From a virus: a DNA stretch of 25,574 nt. Under the pieces are notes generated by a model. It did no database searches, was not told the DNA's origin, and was given only the letters and a program-made list of their open reading frames with translations. Shown here in pieces: positions 15,837 to 22,075 of the stretch (position 1 is the stretch's first letter; the number at the start of each line of letters is the position of its first letter). The stretch spans positions 1-25,574 of the IMG/VR virus record IMGVR_UViG_3300028608_000072; one strand, 5' to 3'. The translations under genes and the position numbers were made by a program.

Positions 15837-17084
15837 ATGCCTCGTAATGGGTCCGGCACTTTCAGTTTGGTAAACAACGGGTGGAATCCGGCCATCAACG
15901 GTAATGCAGCGACGGCAGCGGATTGGCAAACGCTAGCTAATGATATCGCATCAGCATTAACCCAATCCCTCTCTAATGACGGTCAAACGCCAATGATTGG
16001 CGCGCTGAATATGGGCGGATTTCCTATTTCAGCGGTAGGTGCTCCTTCGGGGAATGGTAATGCATTGCGCTGGGAGCAGCTAACAAAAGGTCCTGACATA
16101 GCATCTGCCGCCGCGCTTCCTATCCCGAATGAGGGGGCGCTATTCGATGTGACGGGGACCACAACCATTACATCCTTCAGTGGTTCCTATCCTGGCCGCA
16201 TTGTTTATCTTCGGTTTATGGCCGCGCCGATACTTACTAATTCGGCTTCATTGGTTATGCTACAAGGGAAAGACCTGCGACCTTTCCCCAATGAAGTCTA
16301 TGCATTTTGTAATACTGCCCCAGGCATCTGGGCTTGCGTGGGTACTGTTAATAGATTGCCCCCGCTTTATCGATCAGGTGGGGCGATTACGGTGTCGACC
16401 GCCTCTGTCAGTATTGCTCCAGGGGCGTGGCGTAGCGGTAGCGATGCAACAGATATCATACTGAATACCGCGCTGGTAAAGCTTTTGAATACATCGGGGT
16501 CTTGGACGCCAGGTAGCGGCAACAATGGCATTTTTAGCGGGGTGGCGGCGCTCAGTACGTGGTATCACATGTTCGTTATAAAAAATGCCACTACTGGTGC
16601 TGTGGATGCCGGTTTTGACACGTCCCCATCTGGCGCCAACATCCCCGCAGGGTGGACGGCAGCAAGGCGCGTCGGATCGGTTTTTAATCAATCCGCAGGA
16701 GGGATTTTGCCGGTGCTTCAAACGGGGAATATATTCCGGTTCGTTACGCCTCGGGTCATTTTGTCGAACGCGCCCTATAACGGCACAATCGCAACTGTCA
16801 ATATGGGCACCCCTCCCGGATTCAGTACCATTGCAAAAGCTCGGGTTTTTTCTAATGCAAACGCGGGTGGAACAACATCCTATCTTTTGTACGCGCCGGA
16901 TGAAACGCGGGTTGCATCGGGTGTAACGGCGATTACCGTGTCTGGTCCTGGGATTTCAGGGCTAGGCATTTGCGAAGCCGTAACTAACCCTTCGGCTCAA
17001 CTTTTTGGCGGTGCAGCAGGATTTCTACCCGCTAACGGGTTGAATATCAACACCGAGTGGTACACCGATTTTCTAGGAGATTAA
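15837..17084 (+). CDS. Tail fibre / receptor-binding protein
   Basis: A 415-residue protein. The N-terminus (MPRNGSGTFSLVNNGWNPAI, then ATAADWQTLANDIASALTQS) is the kind of virion-attachment segment shared by many phage tail fibres, followed by the collar-like GQTPMIGALNMGGFPI. The remainder is beta-rich, Thr, Ser, Gly and Asn-rich, as in trimeric receptor-binding fibres, ending with NTEWYTDFLGD. It contains no S74 chaperone domain. AAAGGA lies 8 bases before ATG. Base composition is more AT-rich than the structural genes, common for exchangeable host-range genes. The next small gene overlaps its ribosome site with the end of this gene. Confidence 0.85.
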   Translation: MPRNGSGTFSLVNNGWNPAINGNAATAADWQTLANDIASALTQSLSNDGQTPMIGALNMGGFPISAVGAPSGNGNALRWEQLTKGPDIASAAALPIPNEGALFDVTGTTTITSFSGSYPGRIVYLRFMAAPILTNSASLVMLQGKDLRPFPNEVYAFCNTAPGIWACVGTVNRLPPLYRSGGAITVSTASVSIAPGAWRSGSDATDIILNTALVKLLNTSGSWTPGSGNNGIFSGVAALSTWYHMFVIKNATTGAVDAGFDTSPSGANIPAGWTAARRVGSVFNQSAGGILPVLQTGNIFRFVTPRVILSNAPYNGTIATVNMGTPPGFSTIAKARVFSNANAGGTTSYLLYAPDETRVASGVTAITVSGPGISGLGICEAVTNPSAQLFGGAAGFLPANGLNINTEWYTDFLGD

Positions 17085-17086
17085 AG

Positions 17087-17233
17087 ATGCCTTACGTTGA
17101 TCCAAATGGAGAAATCGGCGGATGGTCTGAAGTTCCGCAACCTGACCTTGGCTATACGGAATGGGTTGATGAACCGCCGTATTACTCTGATCCGCTTGGG
17201 CTAAACCAGCCTGCACCAAAACCTGAGGAGTAG
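17087..17233 (+). CDS. Small fibre-linked protein (48 aa), unknown
   Basis: An acidic, Pro and aromatic-rich 48-residue product (MPYVDPNGEIGGW, later GYTEWVDEPPYYSDP). A strong ribosome site, AGGAGA, lies 6 bases before the ATG, inside the last codons of the fibre gene. Its stop is 2 bases from the next ATG, so it is clearly part of the fibre-lysis operon. The GxIxGW and YTEWVDE pattern recalls small proteins encoded after fibre genes, possibly fibre chaperones, but I cannot name a family. Confidence 0.65.
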   Translation: MPYVDPNGEIGGWSEVPQPDLGYTEWVDEPPYYSDPLGLNQPAPKPEE

Positions 17234-17235
17234 AC

Positions 17236-17538
17236 ATGGAAGTCAACCCGGCGAGCATAGAGGGCCGAGTGTCGGCGCTAGAGCGGGAAATGTTCGGCCT
17301 TAAGTCCACGCTGCGGGCTGCAATCGCCGTGGTTTTATTCATGGGTGGGGGCTATTGGTGGTATGCCAATAAGAGCGTGGATAAGCTCGAATTTATGATG
17401 GCGAGCATAAGCACCATCCAGACCGATGTGCTTTTGATAAAACAGGATAATCAGCGCAAAGACTGGGAACGCCGTCTCATCAATTCGATGGTAAAAAAGG
17501 GGATCCCCGATGTTTCAAAATCCATCATCGAGGAATAG
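17236..17538 (+). CDS. Membrane protein of the lysis module (holin accessory or antiholin candidate)
   Basis: A 100-residue protein. An N-terminal coiled coil (ASIEGRVSALEREMFGLKS) is followed by one membrane segment at about residues 28-44 (AAIAVVLFMGGGYWWYA). After it comes a second helical, charged part (IQTDVLLIKQDNQRKDWERR). It has GAGGAG before its ATG and precedes the holin by 9 bases. The layout, soluble coil then single span then coil, resembles small phage lysis-associated membrane proteins such as XhlA-like or antiholin-type proteins. The role in lysis timing is an inference. Confidence 0.7.
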   Translation: MEVNPASIEGRVSALEREMFGLKSTLRAAIAVVLFMGGGYWWYANKSVDKLEFMMASISTIQTDVLLIKQDNQRKDWERRLINSMVKKGIPDVSKSIIEE

Positions 17539-17547
17539 GGTGTAAAC

Positions 17548-17820
17548 ATGAGACTTATCCCACAATGGCGGTTATTCTGGAAGTTCTGGTCGGTCCGCAT
17601 ATCCACCTTTGGGGTTCTGGTGGGCGGCTATTTTCTGGAGTTCCCGCAACATGCAATCGATATTTGGAACGCTCTTCCGGTTGATTTCAAGGCTGTCGTT
17701 CCGCCGAAATTCGTACAGTGGGCAAGCTACGCAATCATCGCAATCGGTATCCTCTCCAGAGGCATTCACCAGCCCAAGCTTAATCAGCCAGAACGGGATG
17801 ACTCTGATAAAGCACTATGA
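17548..17820 (+). CDS. Holin
   Basis: A 90-residue protein with two hydrophobic segments, at about residues 18-34 (ISTFGVLVGGYFLEF) and 56-72 (FVQWASYAIIAIGIL). It starts with the basic aromatic MRLIPQWRLFWKFWSVR and has a polar charged tail (PERDDSDKAL). The pattern matches small holin-like proteins (DUF7940-type) found just before endolysins. It would form membrane lesions that release the endolysin. A ribosome site (AGGAATAGGG) precedes ATG. Its last 23 bases overlap the endolysin start in another frame. Confidence 0.8.
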   Translation: MRLIPQWRLFWKFWSVRISTFGVLVGGYFLEFPQHAIDIWNALPVDFKAVVPPKFVQWASYAIIAIGILSRGIHQPKLNQPERDDSDKAL

Positions 17821-18250
17821 AAGCTGCAAGCTGGAGGCTTATAGGGATTCGGTGGGCATTTGGACCATCGGCTGGGGAACGACTAAGGGCGTCAAACCGG
17901 GTATGAAGATCACGCAGGCAGAGGCTGACCGCTTGCTGGCAAAGGATCTCTACGACGAATTTGAGCCTGGCGTGAAGGATGCAATCAAGGTGCCGTACTC
18001 TCAGGCCCATTTCGACGCCTGCGTGTCCTTTGCCTACAATCTAGGGGTAGGCGCATTCCAGTCGTCCACGCTGCTCAAGATGCTCAACGCAGGCAATCCT
18101 AAAGGCGCTGCGGATCAATTCAAGCGCTGGACACTAGCAGGCGGCGTATCACTCCTGGGGTTGCGCCGTCGGCGTGCTGCTGAGTCCCTGGTGTTCCAGG
18201 GTTATGACGCCAAGGAAGCCATTAAAATCGCATTGAGGGACACGAAATGA
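17798..18250 (+). CDS. Endolysin, GH24 (T4-lysozyme-type) muramidase
   Basis: A 150-residue protein that cleaves the MurNAc-GlcNAc bond of peptidoglycan. The catalytic triad pattern of T4 lysozyme (Glu11, Asp20, Thr26) is kept as Glu8, Asp17 and Thr23 in HYESCKLEAYRDSVGIWTIG. The usual Gly after the catalytic Glu is Ser here. Also present are the ISFAYNLG-type motif (VSFAYNLGVGAF) and the late block GLRRRRAAE. ATG 17798 is used because it starts the enzyme just before the catalytic region. The residues before it in the same frame (LISQNG) resemble family N-termini, so a longer protein starting at ATG 17651, inside the holin gene, is possible. There is no N-terminal membrane anchor, so release depends on the holin. 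It overlaps the holin by 23 bases and i-spanin by ATGA. Confidence 0.88.
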   Translation: MTLIKHYESCKLEAYRDSVGIWTIGWGTTKGVKPGMKITQAEADRLLAKDLYDEFEPGVKDAIKVPYSQAHFDACVSFAYNLGVGAFQSSTLLKMLNAGNPKGAADQFKRWTLAGGVSLLGLRRRRAAESLVFQGYDAKEAIKIALRDTK

Positions 18251-18501
18251 CCGCTCTAATCGCTGAATTCTGGCCCTATCTTGCTGGCGGCTTTGCTATC
18301 GTCCTGACGTACTTCGGTGTGCGCATGAAGGGCAAAGCTGACGGCAAACAGGAAGTGCGAGATCAGATCAACAAGCAGGCGGTAGAAGCCGCCAAGGAAA
18401 GCAGCCATGTTCAAGCCAAGATTGATCGGATGCCTGACGGTGGGGCTGCTGCTGAGCTTCGGCGCAAGTGGATGCGCAACAAGGGAGCCGATGGGGGCTG
18501 A
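18247..18501 (+). CDS. Rz-like inner-membrane spanin (i-spanin)
   Basis: An 84-residue protein with an N-terminal membrane anchor at about residues 9-26 (WPYLAGGFAIVLTYFGV). A periplasmic charged helix follows (KQEVRDQINKQAVEAAKESS), and the C-terminus has AAELRRKWMRN. It is the usual Rz shape, though shorter than lambda Rz. It would pair across the periplasm with the o-spanin to disrupt the outer membrane. Its ATG overlaps the endolysin stop (ATGA). The o-spanin gene begins inside it in another frame. Confidence 0.85.
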   Translation: MTALIAEFWPYLAGGFAIVLTYFGVRMKGKADGKQEVRDQINKQAVEAAKESSHVQAKIDRMPDGGAAAELRRKWMRNKGADGG

Positions 18502-18631
18502 GTTCTGCTTGGTAGCTCGTATGATCTTCATCGAGCCAGAAGATGTGCTGACGGACTCTACAGCCCGTCAGATACTCTATCATAACGAGCTGGGGGCTCG
18601 CCTATGCGATTGGCCTGGGATGGACGATTAA
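18407..18631 (+). CDS. Rz1-like outer-membrane spanin lipoprotein (o-spanin)
   Basis: A 74-residue protein with a basic N-terminus, hydrophobic signal segment and lipobox ASGC, so Cys23 would be lipidated, leaving about 52 residues. The C-terminal half (FIEPEDVLTDSTARQILYHN, then GARLCDW) is typical of a class of phage o-spanins. AAGGAAAG lies 6 bases before ATG. The first 95 bases lie within the i-spanin gene in another frame, the classic Rz/Rz1 nesting. Its TAA overlaps the TAA of a - strand gene, marking the meeting point of the two operons. Confidence 0.85.
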   Translation: MFKPRLIGCLTVGLLLSFGASGCATREPMGAEFCLVARMIFIEPEDVLTDSTARQILYHNELGARLCDWPGMDD

Positions 18632-18750
18632 CCCTTCTGGCACACTGCTTGCCGATCTAACAAGTCCATGATCTTGTCGTGTAGATCAGGCGTCCCAGAG
18701 AAAAGAACTACCCAGATAGTGATCAATACAAACAGGCCCCATTCCTTCAT
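18628..18750 (-). CDS. Tiny membrane protein (40 aa), end of early operon
   Basis: A 40-residue frame with MKEWG, a hydrophobic span at about residues 6-18 (LFVLITIWVVLFS), then a polar helix DLHDKIMDLLDRQ. It has an excellent ribosome site (GGAGG, 5 bases before ATG), much better than chance. The stop overlaps the o-spanin stop by four bases (TTAA). It is the most distal gene of the - strand cassette; a candidate attenuator-like hairpin lies just upstream. Function unknown; single-span type. Confidence 0.68.
   Translation of the reverse strand: MKEWGLFVLITIWVVLFSGTPDLHDKIMDLLDRQAVCQKG
18654..18687. other. Long hairpin at the convergent operon junction
   Basis: GATCTA then ACAAG (18654-18664) pairs with CTTGT (18673-18677) and TAGATC (18682-18687): eleven pairs with an 8-base loop and a 4-base bulge (CGTG). 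No T run follows on either strand, so it is not a standard terminator. It sits inside the 40-residue gene, 23 bases from the overlapping stops. It could slow or process convergent transcripts, or simply reflect coding constraint. Confidence 0.4.
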
Positions 18751-18759
18751 ATTGCCTCC

Positions 18760-18784
18760 AAAACAAAGCCCGGGCTAGGCGGGC
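18760..18784 (-). terminator. Candidate terminator or attenuator between NinX and the 40-aa gene
   Basis: Read on the - strand, GCCCG and CGGGC form a 5-pair GC stem with a 7-base loop, followed at once by TTTGTTTT. The ribosome site of the 40-residue gene comes directly after, so readthrough is needed to express it. The alternative pairing AGCCCGGGCT at the same spot may compete. A 19-codon frame (18834 to 18775) ends inside the hairpin. Confidence 0.4.
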
Positions 18785-18834
18785 ATCCAATACTTGCGGG
18801 TTACTTCCAGCACGCGCTGGATTTGGTCATTCAT
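18775..18834 (-). CDS. Possible 19-aa leader peptide
   Basis: ATG 18834 overlaps the end of the NinX gene, and 19 codons (MNDQIQRVLEVTRKYWMPA) end in TAG within the hairpin noted above. A GGAG lies 12 bases upstream of the ATG, farther than ideal. The amphipathic look and the placement before a terminator-like hairpin suggest a leader peptide. A chance frame of this size is also quite possible. Confidence 0.25.
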   Translation of the reverse strand: MNDQIQRVLEVTRKYWMPA

Positions 18835-19201
18835 CGGGTACTTCTACTCCGTACTTGCTGGCCACGTAGGCGCGCATGGCTGCGATCAGGGGCGTATCGC
18901 CATAGCCGTATATCGGCATCACTGAGTTCCCATCGACAAATATCTGGGACGCCCAGGGAATTCCGTCGCTTCTGTGGTGTAGGCGGATCCGCTCGCGCTC
19001 GATGATGGGTCCACCGTGCGACCAATCGGACGACGGCATCAGGTTGCCGGTGGTCGCGCGGAACGGAACGCCGTCAGGAAAGATCAGACAGTTCTTCTCT
19101 GGCCGCCCATCTTTGACCAGTTGGTAAGGACCTCGATACCCGCCCAACGCCTTGACAACCCAAGCGTCCAGCAGTGCTCCTTCCAGATCAGCTACCTTCA
19201 C
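18827..19201 (-). CDS. ninX: NinX-like phage protein (DUF2591)
   Basis: A 124-residue protein. It opens with MKVADLEGALLDAWVVKALG, has the central block PSSDWSHGGPIIERERI, and ends with GDTPLIAAMRAYVASKYG then VEVPDE. These are the conserved parts of the NinX family (DUF2591), small proteins of lambdoid and other phage early regions, with no firmly known activity. It starts at GTG 19201, supported by GGAGGG just upstream and a GTGA overlap with the preceding gene. Full length for the family. Confidence 0.85.
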   Translation of the reverse strand: MKVADLEGALLDAWVVKALGGYRGPYQLVKDGRPEKNCLIFPDGVPFRATTGNLMPSSDWSHGGPIIERERIRLHHRSDGIPWASQIFVDGNSVMPIYGYGDTPLIAAMRAYVASKYGVEVPDE

Positions 19202-19536
19202 GTTCCCTCCTTCGCCATCTCGGCGTCTGCGTTAAAGATTGGCATGTAGCCCCAATAAATAGGCTTCCAGGAAGCATTCGATACATGCCATGTCTTGGTC
19301 TCGCCAGAATAGAAGCCCTGACGAGTTCGCCAATCATGCGGACCATCGAACATCCCGGCTACCAACAGCCAGACATCGGTATCTGGAACTTCTTTATCGC
19401 ATCGCCTCCACACTACTGCCTTCTTCGCCAGTGCCACCAGCCCATCCCTTTCGGCTCGGCTCAAGCTGACGCTCTCCCCGAAGTTCCGACAATACGGCTG
19501 GCGCTCTGCGATGGCGTCTAAGTCTTCCTTACGCAT
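19198..19536 (-). CDS. DUF551-like small phage protein
   Basis: A 112-residue protein. The N-terminal 45 residues are helical (LSRAERDGLVALAKKAV). The C-terminal part, VPDTDVWLLVAGM followed by GFYSGETKTWHVSNA and YWGYMP, has the W...P...V and Tyr/Trp pattern of DUF551-type phage proteins, though the match is partial. Two ATGs stand side by side. I take the second (19536) because GGAG is 5 bases from it but only 2 from the first (19539). Either way, it overlaps the upstream gene's TGA, and its own end overlaps the NinX start. Function unknown. Confidence 0.72.
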   Translation of the reverse strand: MRKEDLDAIAERQPYCRNFGESVSLSRAERDGLVALAKKAVVWRRCDKEVPDTDVWLLVAGMFDGPHDWRTRQGFYSGETKTWHVSNASWKPIYWGYMPIFNADAEMAKEGT

Positions 19537-19766
19537 CATTTCTCCTTCAATTCATCCAGCAGCTTCGTTGCATCGGCATAGGCCCGCATGGCGCGCTGCT
19601 CGTCGATCAGGTCGGCCCCGAGAGTTTCGGCGCACTCGCGGAGCTGGGCGGTGAGGCGCTCTATAACATCGGCGGCCTCCAACTCCAGCGCGATCACTTC
19701 CGGGTTGCCGCCTTCTGCTGCGTCCAAGTCCGCGTTCTCGCGCAGGCGTGTGATCAGGTCATTCAT
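19536..19766 (-). CDS. Small helical phage protein, unknown
   Basis: A 76-residue, acidic, almost wholly helical protein (LRENADLDAAEGGNPEV, then LEAADVIERLTAQLRECAET). The start ATG 19766 has GGAGGGG 6 bases upstream. The frame is open further but without a ribosome site. Proteins with the pattern LI.RLRE and AAD.IERL followed by a coiled coil are common short accessory proteins in phage early regions. It overlaps both neighbours by a few bases. Confidence 0.72.
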   Translation of the reverse strand: MNDLITRLRENADLDAAEGGNPEVIALELEAADVIERLTAQLRECAETLGADLIDEQRAMRAYADATKLLDELKEK

Positions 19767-20019
19767 AGACAGCCCCTCCATCCTTGTGGCCGGGGTGGGC
19801 GCAAGGCTTGCAGATGCGACCGCCCGGTGCGAGCTCTTGAGGGAACGCCCAGCGGCGGCAGCGCGGGCATTCAACTTGGCGCAGACCACCCTTGATCTGC
19901 GCGTTAAACCAATCCTCTCTCGCGCTGTAGCCGGTGGGCGGCGGATCGCCGGGCTTGTAGTCGCCGGAGACGGTCAGGATCGCCACGCCGCCGCCGAAGT
20001 TGACGCGGATATCAGGCAT
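19759..20019 (-). CDS. Small zinc-ribbon-like protein
   Basis: An 86-residue protein. An N-terminal beta part (VNFGGGVAILTVSGD) and GYSAREDWFNAQIKGG precede four cysteines, CPRC (51, 54) and CKPC (70, 73), spaced as a zinc ribbon. Such small zinc-ribbon proteins of phages are usually nucleic-acid or protein-binding adaptors; the partner is unknown. GGAGG lies 5 bases before ATG 20019. It overlaps the end of the next upstream gene by 8 bases and the start of the downstream gene by 8. Confidence 0.75.
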   Translation of the reverse strand: MPDIRVNFGGGVAILTVSGDYKPGDPPPTGYSAREDWFNAQIKGGLRQVECPRCRRWAFPQELAPGGRICKPCAHPGHKDGGAVYE

Positions 20020-21082
20020 CGCCGCCTCCGTTCTTCTGCGCGCCCGGTTGCGCGGACAGGGCTGCGCGGTAAAAGTCTGCGCGCTCATTGATCTTCCGCT
20101 GGTCGCCGCCGTGGCACAGCATGATGGAATGGAGCGTTTCAGCGTTGTCATCGACAGTTGTGGCCCATCGCCACCGTGCGGCGTCTTCGGCATCGCGCAC
20201 CGCCTCGCTGGCCTGGTGCACCGAGCACGGATGACGCAGGGAGCCGTCGCCGCTGGGGCAGGAGCATTGCGCCTCGCTGGCCGGGCGCTCGTGTAGCGCG
20301 GCAAAGTCTTGAACCAGCTTGTCGTGTTGCTGGCGGTCGAAGGCGTTCAGCGCCGAACGGCGGATAAGCTGCATGGCAACGGTCGCCACCTGAAGTGCGT
20401 TCCCGGCTACAGGGGCGCTTGCCAGGGCAGCGGCAAGTTGGTCGCGCCAAGCGTCGTCGTCGCCTGCCGGTTCGTTGTCATAGACGAACAATTCCAGCGG
20501 GGTTAGCGTCTCGTCGCGCTCCAGCTTGGCCGAGATTTGCTCCCACTCGGGCAGCTCATCGGCTACAGGGGCGCTTGCCGGTTCGTAAGTAGCAACGAAT
20601 ACGTCCGGCTTGCAGGGGTAGAACTCGCCTTTGACCCCCCGTATGATCCAGTCGCCTTTATTGGCGAGCATTTCCCCTTCCAGCGTATAGATTTTCAGGC
20701 CTCCGCGACCGACAAGGCCTTCGTAGCTTTCCCAGGCCATCCCTGCGTGAATCGTGCGAGTTTCGGGAGGCCCATCAGTGAAGGCGATGACTTGCCGCAG
20801 ATTCTTCCCGTTCCAACGGATTGCACTGATTGTTACGGGCTTCTTCGTGTACTGTGCCACGCCAGTAACGGGTGCGGTCGTCTCCCGCTCACCGCCTACA
20901 GGGGCGCCCAGCTTGGACAGCAGGGCGGATTCGATGGCGCGCCCCAGCGCCAGTGACTCGGGACTCCAAGCGGCCCTATCTAACTCGTCAAAGTTCGCTG
21001 ATACAGCAATGGCGTCGAGGATTTCGTCATCCGTCAGCACGGCATCCTTCGGCGCCGGGGCGGGGGTGTTGTTGTCGGTCAT
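20012..21082 (-). CDS. Modular phage protein with PGDYG-like domain
   Basis: A 356-residue protein built of pieces. Residues 14-58 (LTDDEILDAIAVSANFDEL) are a helical part. Residues 78-168 carry a PGDYG-like domain (KKPVTISAIRWNGKN, then NKGDWIIRGVKGEFYPCKPD), the type seen in small phage proteins. Residues 228-266 are helical (ATVAMQLIRRSALNAFD). The C-terminal part has Cys273, Cys275 and Cys286 and ends with ARWRWATTVDDNAE and ERADFYRAAL. Short linkers rich in Ala-Pro-Val (59-64, 169-175, 221-227) join the parts. The start ATG 21082 has AAGGAAAGGA upstream and overlaps the preceding TGA as ATGA. A fusion of several accessory modules is the simplest reading; function unknown. Confidence 0.72.
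   Translation of the reverse strand: MTDNNTPAPAPKDAVLTDDEILDAIAVSANFDELDRAAWSPESLALGRAIESALLSKLGAPVGGERETTAPVTGVAQYTKKPVTISAIRWNGKNLRQVIAFTDGPPETRTIHAGMAWESYEGLVGRGGLKIYTLEGEMLANKGDWIIRGVKGEFYPCKPDVFVATYEPASAPVADELPEWEQISAKLERDETLTPLELFVYDNEPAGDDDAWRDQLAAALASAPVAGNALQVATVAMQLIRRSALNAFDRQQHDKLVQDFAALHERPASEAQCSCPSGDGSLRHPCSVHQASEAVRDAEDAARWRWATTVDDNAETLHSIMLCHGGDQRKINERADFYRAALSAQPGAQKNGGGDA
20404..20907. repeat. Three in-frame copies of CTACAGGGGCGC in a modular gene
   Basis: The 12-mer occurs at 20407-20418, 20563-20574 and 20896-20907. The first two share the longer 20-mer CGGCTACAGGGGCGCTTGCC. The spacings (156 and 333) are multiples of three, so every copy encodes the same Ala-Pro-Val linker on the - strand. 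They fall exactly between the modules of the encoded protein. They may be scars or hot spots of module exchange by homologous recombination. Confidence 0.75.
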
Positions 21083-21369
21083 GTCCTTTCCTTGGTGGTG
21101 GGCTGGGCGGCACGGATCAGGCTGCGCACGCCGCGATGGTCCCTGGTGCTGCCGCGCATGCGCCATAGGCCGGTGCCAGGCCAGAAGTCGTAGGTGTGGC
21201 CGTTAGCGCCGATCACGATCAAATGCGCCCCGGCGTTCCGGCTAAGGAACTGGATGCCAGCGTCCGTCAGAGATCGCGCGGACTGCTCGCGGTTGCCGGC
21301 CCGCTTTTGCTGGCTGCGCTCTTTCATGGCTGGCTTCACATCGCGCCAGAAATCTCCCATGTCGCCCAT
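21079..21369 (-). CDS. Small conserved phage protein, unknown
   Basis: A 96-residue, basic protein. Residues about 1-35 are helical (DVKPAMKERSQQKRAGNRE). The second half is beta-rich with DFWPGTGLWRMRGS and GVRSLIRAAQP, a pattern of small phage proteins in early regions; no activity is known to me. ATG 21369 has GGAGGGG 6 bases upstream. It starts 2 bases after the previous TAG and overlaps the next gene as ATGA. Confidence 0.72.
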   Translation of the reverse strand: MGDMGDFWRDVKPAMKERSQQKRAGNREQSARSLTDAGIQFLSRNAGAHLIVIGANGHTYDFWPGTGLWRMRGSTRDHRGVRSLIRAAQPTTKERT

Positions 21370-21371
21370 GT

Positions 21372-21767
21372 CTACCCCTCCTGCTGCTGAGAGGCCGAAA
21401 GGGCGGCGAGCTTGGCCTCAAACACCGCCGCAGCATCGGCGTACACGCCCGCCAGCCAGCGCATAGGTGCGCCCATGTATTCCTGCTGGTAGGCGGCTCG
21501 GCAGCGCTTTTCTTTGTCGCGCATATGCGATGCGCTGAATCGCAGGTTGTCCGTCACCATGCGGTGACGCATTGCGCACGTCATCCAGTCCGGCCGCTTG
21601 TGCTTCGCATCGTCCTGTGCGCTGGCGGGAGGGGTGGGGGCAGCGGCGAGCATGGCGGCGTAGGCTGACTTCCGATACGTGCCGCCAGACTGCTCGTAGT
21701 CGCCAACGGCCGCCGCCTCCATTTCTTCGGTCGGCTCAACCGGGACAAGCTTCCATTGTTGGGTCAT
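21372..21767 (-). CDS. Small phage protein, unknown
   Basis: A 131-residue protein starting MTQQWKLVPVEPTEEM, a very common opening of short accessory proteins of phage early regions. It is followed by YRKSAYAAMLAAAPTPP and a charged, helical C-terminal half (ASHMRDKEKRCRAAYQQEYM). ATG 21767 overlaps the stop of the 45-residue gene (ATGA). The ribosome site is weak, consistent with coupled translation. No catalytic motif is seen. Confidence 0.72.
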   Translation of the reverse strand: MTQQWKLVPVEPTEEMEAAAVGDYEQSGGTYRKSAYAAMLAAAPTPPASAQDDAKHKRPDWMTCAMRHRMVTDNLRFSASHMRDKEKRCRAAYQQEYMGAPMRWLAGVYADAAAVFEAKLAALSASQQQEG

Positions 21768-21901
21768 ATCAGTATCCAGATGATCGAAAGGACGGCATAA
21801 GCGCCGAGAATCCCGAAGAACCACGCGATAGGATTGGGACCTACGCACCCGTCGTCCAAGTCGTCTTCTCTACGTGACAGGTCAGAAAGATCGCTTTCCA
21901 T
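21764..21901 (-). CDS. Small membrane protein (45 aa)
   Basis: A 45-residue frame. Its acidic N-terminal part (ESDLSDLSRREDDLDDG) is followed by one membrane span near the C-terminus (AWFFGILGAYAVLSIIWILI). The start is part of TGATG with the upstream stop, GGGGG lies about 6 bases before it, and the stop overlaps the next ATG as ATGA. This perfect fit in the coupled operon supports a real gene. It would place a charged N-terminus on one face of the membrane. Function unknown. Confidence 0.7.
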   Translation of the reverse strand: MESDLSDLSRREDDLDDGCVGPNPIAWFFGILGAYAVLSIIWILI

Positions 21902-22065
21902 CACATCCCCCTCAGGAGCGCACGCTCCTTGTATCGGTCATATGCGTCATCAAGGTCTAACGCCCGCGCCACAATCTCGGCACGGCGCTCCAGGTACTGC
22001 TTGTCGGTCGTGATGCCGTCAACGCGGTCTGCGTCGGCTTGTTCGAGTTGTTGCGCGAGGTCCAT
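21901..22065 (-). CDS. Small helical protein (54 aa)
   Basis: A 54-residue, charged, helical protein (LAQQLEQADADRVDGIT, then LERRAEIVARALDLDDAY). ATG 22065 has GGAG 6 bases upstream. The frame opens earlier at 22125 but without a ribosome site. Its stop overlaps the start of the 45-residue membrane protein. It lies in the early operon after a 10-base gap. No family recognised. Confidence 0.68.
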   Translation of the reverse strand: MDLAQQLEQADADRVDGITTDKQYLERRAEIVARALDLDDAYDRYKERALLRGM

Positions 22066-22075
22066 ATCTGCTCCG

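Noticed and set aside
15837-17084. Diversity-generating retroelement template or variable repeat near the tail fibre
   Set aside because: Looked for because some short-tailed betaproteobacterial phages carry one; no reverse transcriptase gene or adenine-substituted repeat pair is visible in the window.
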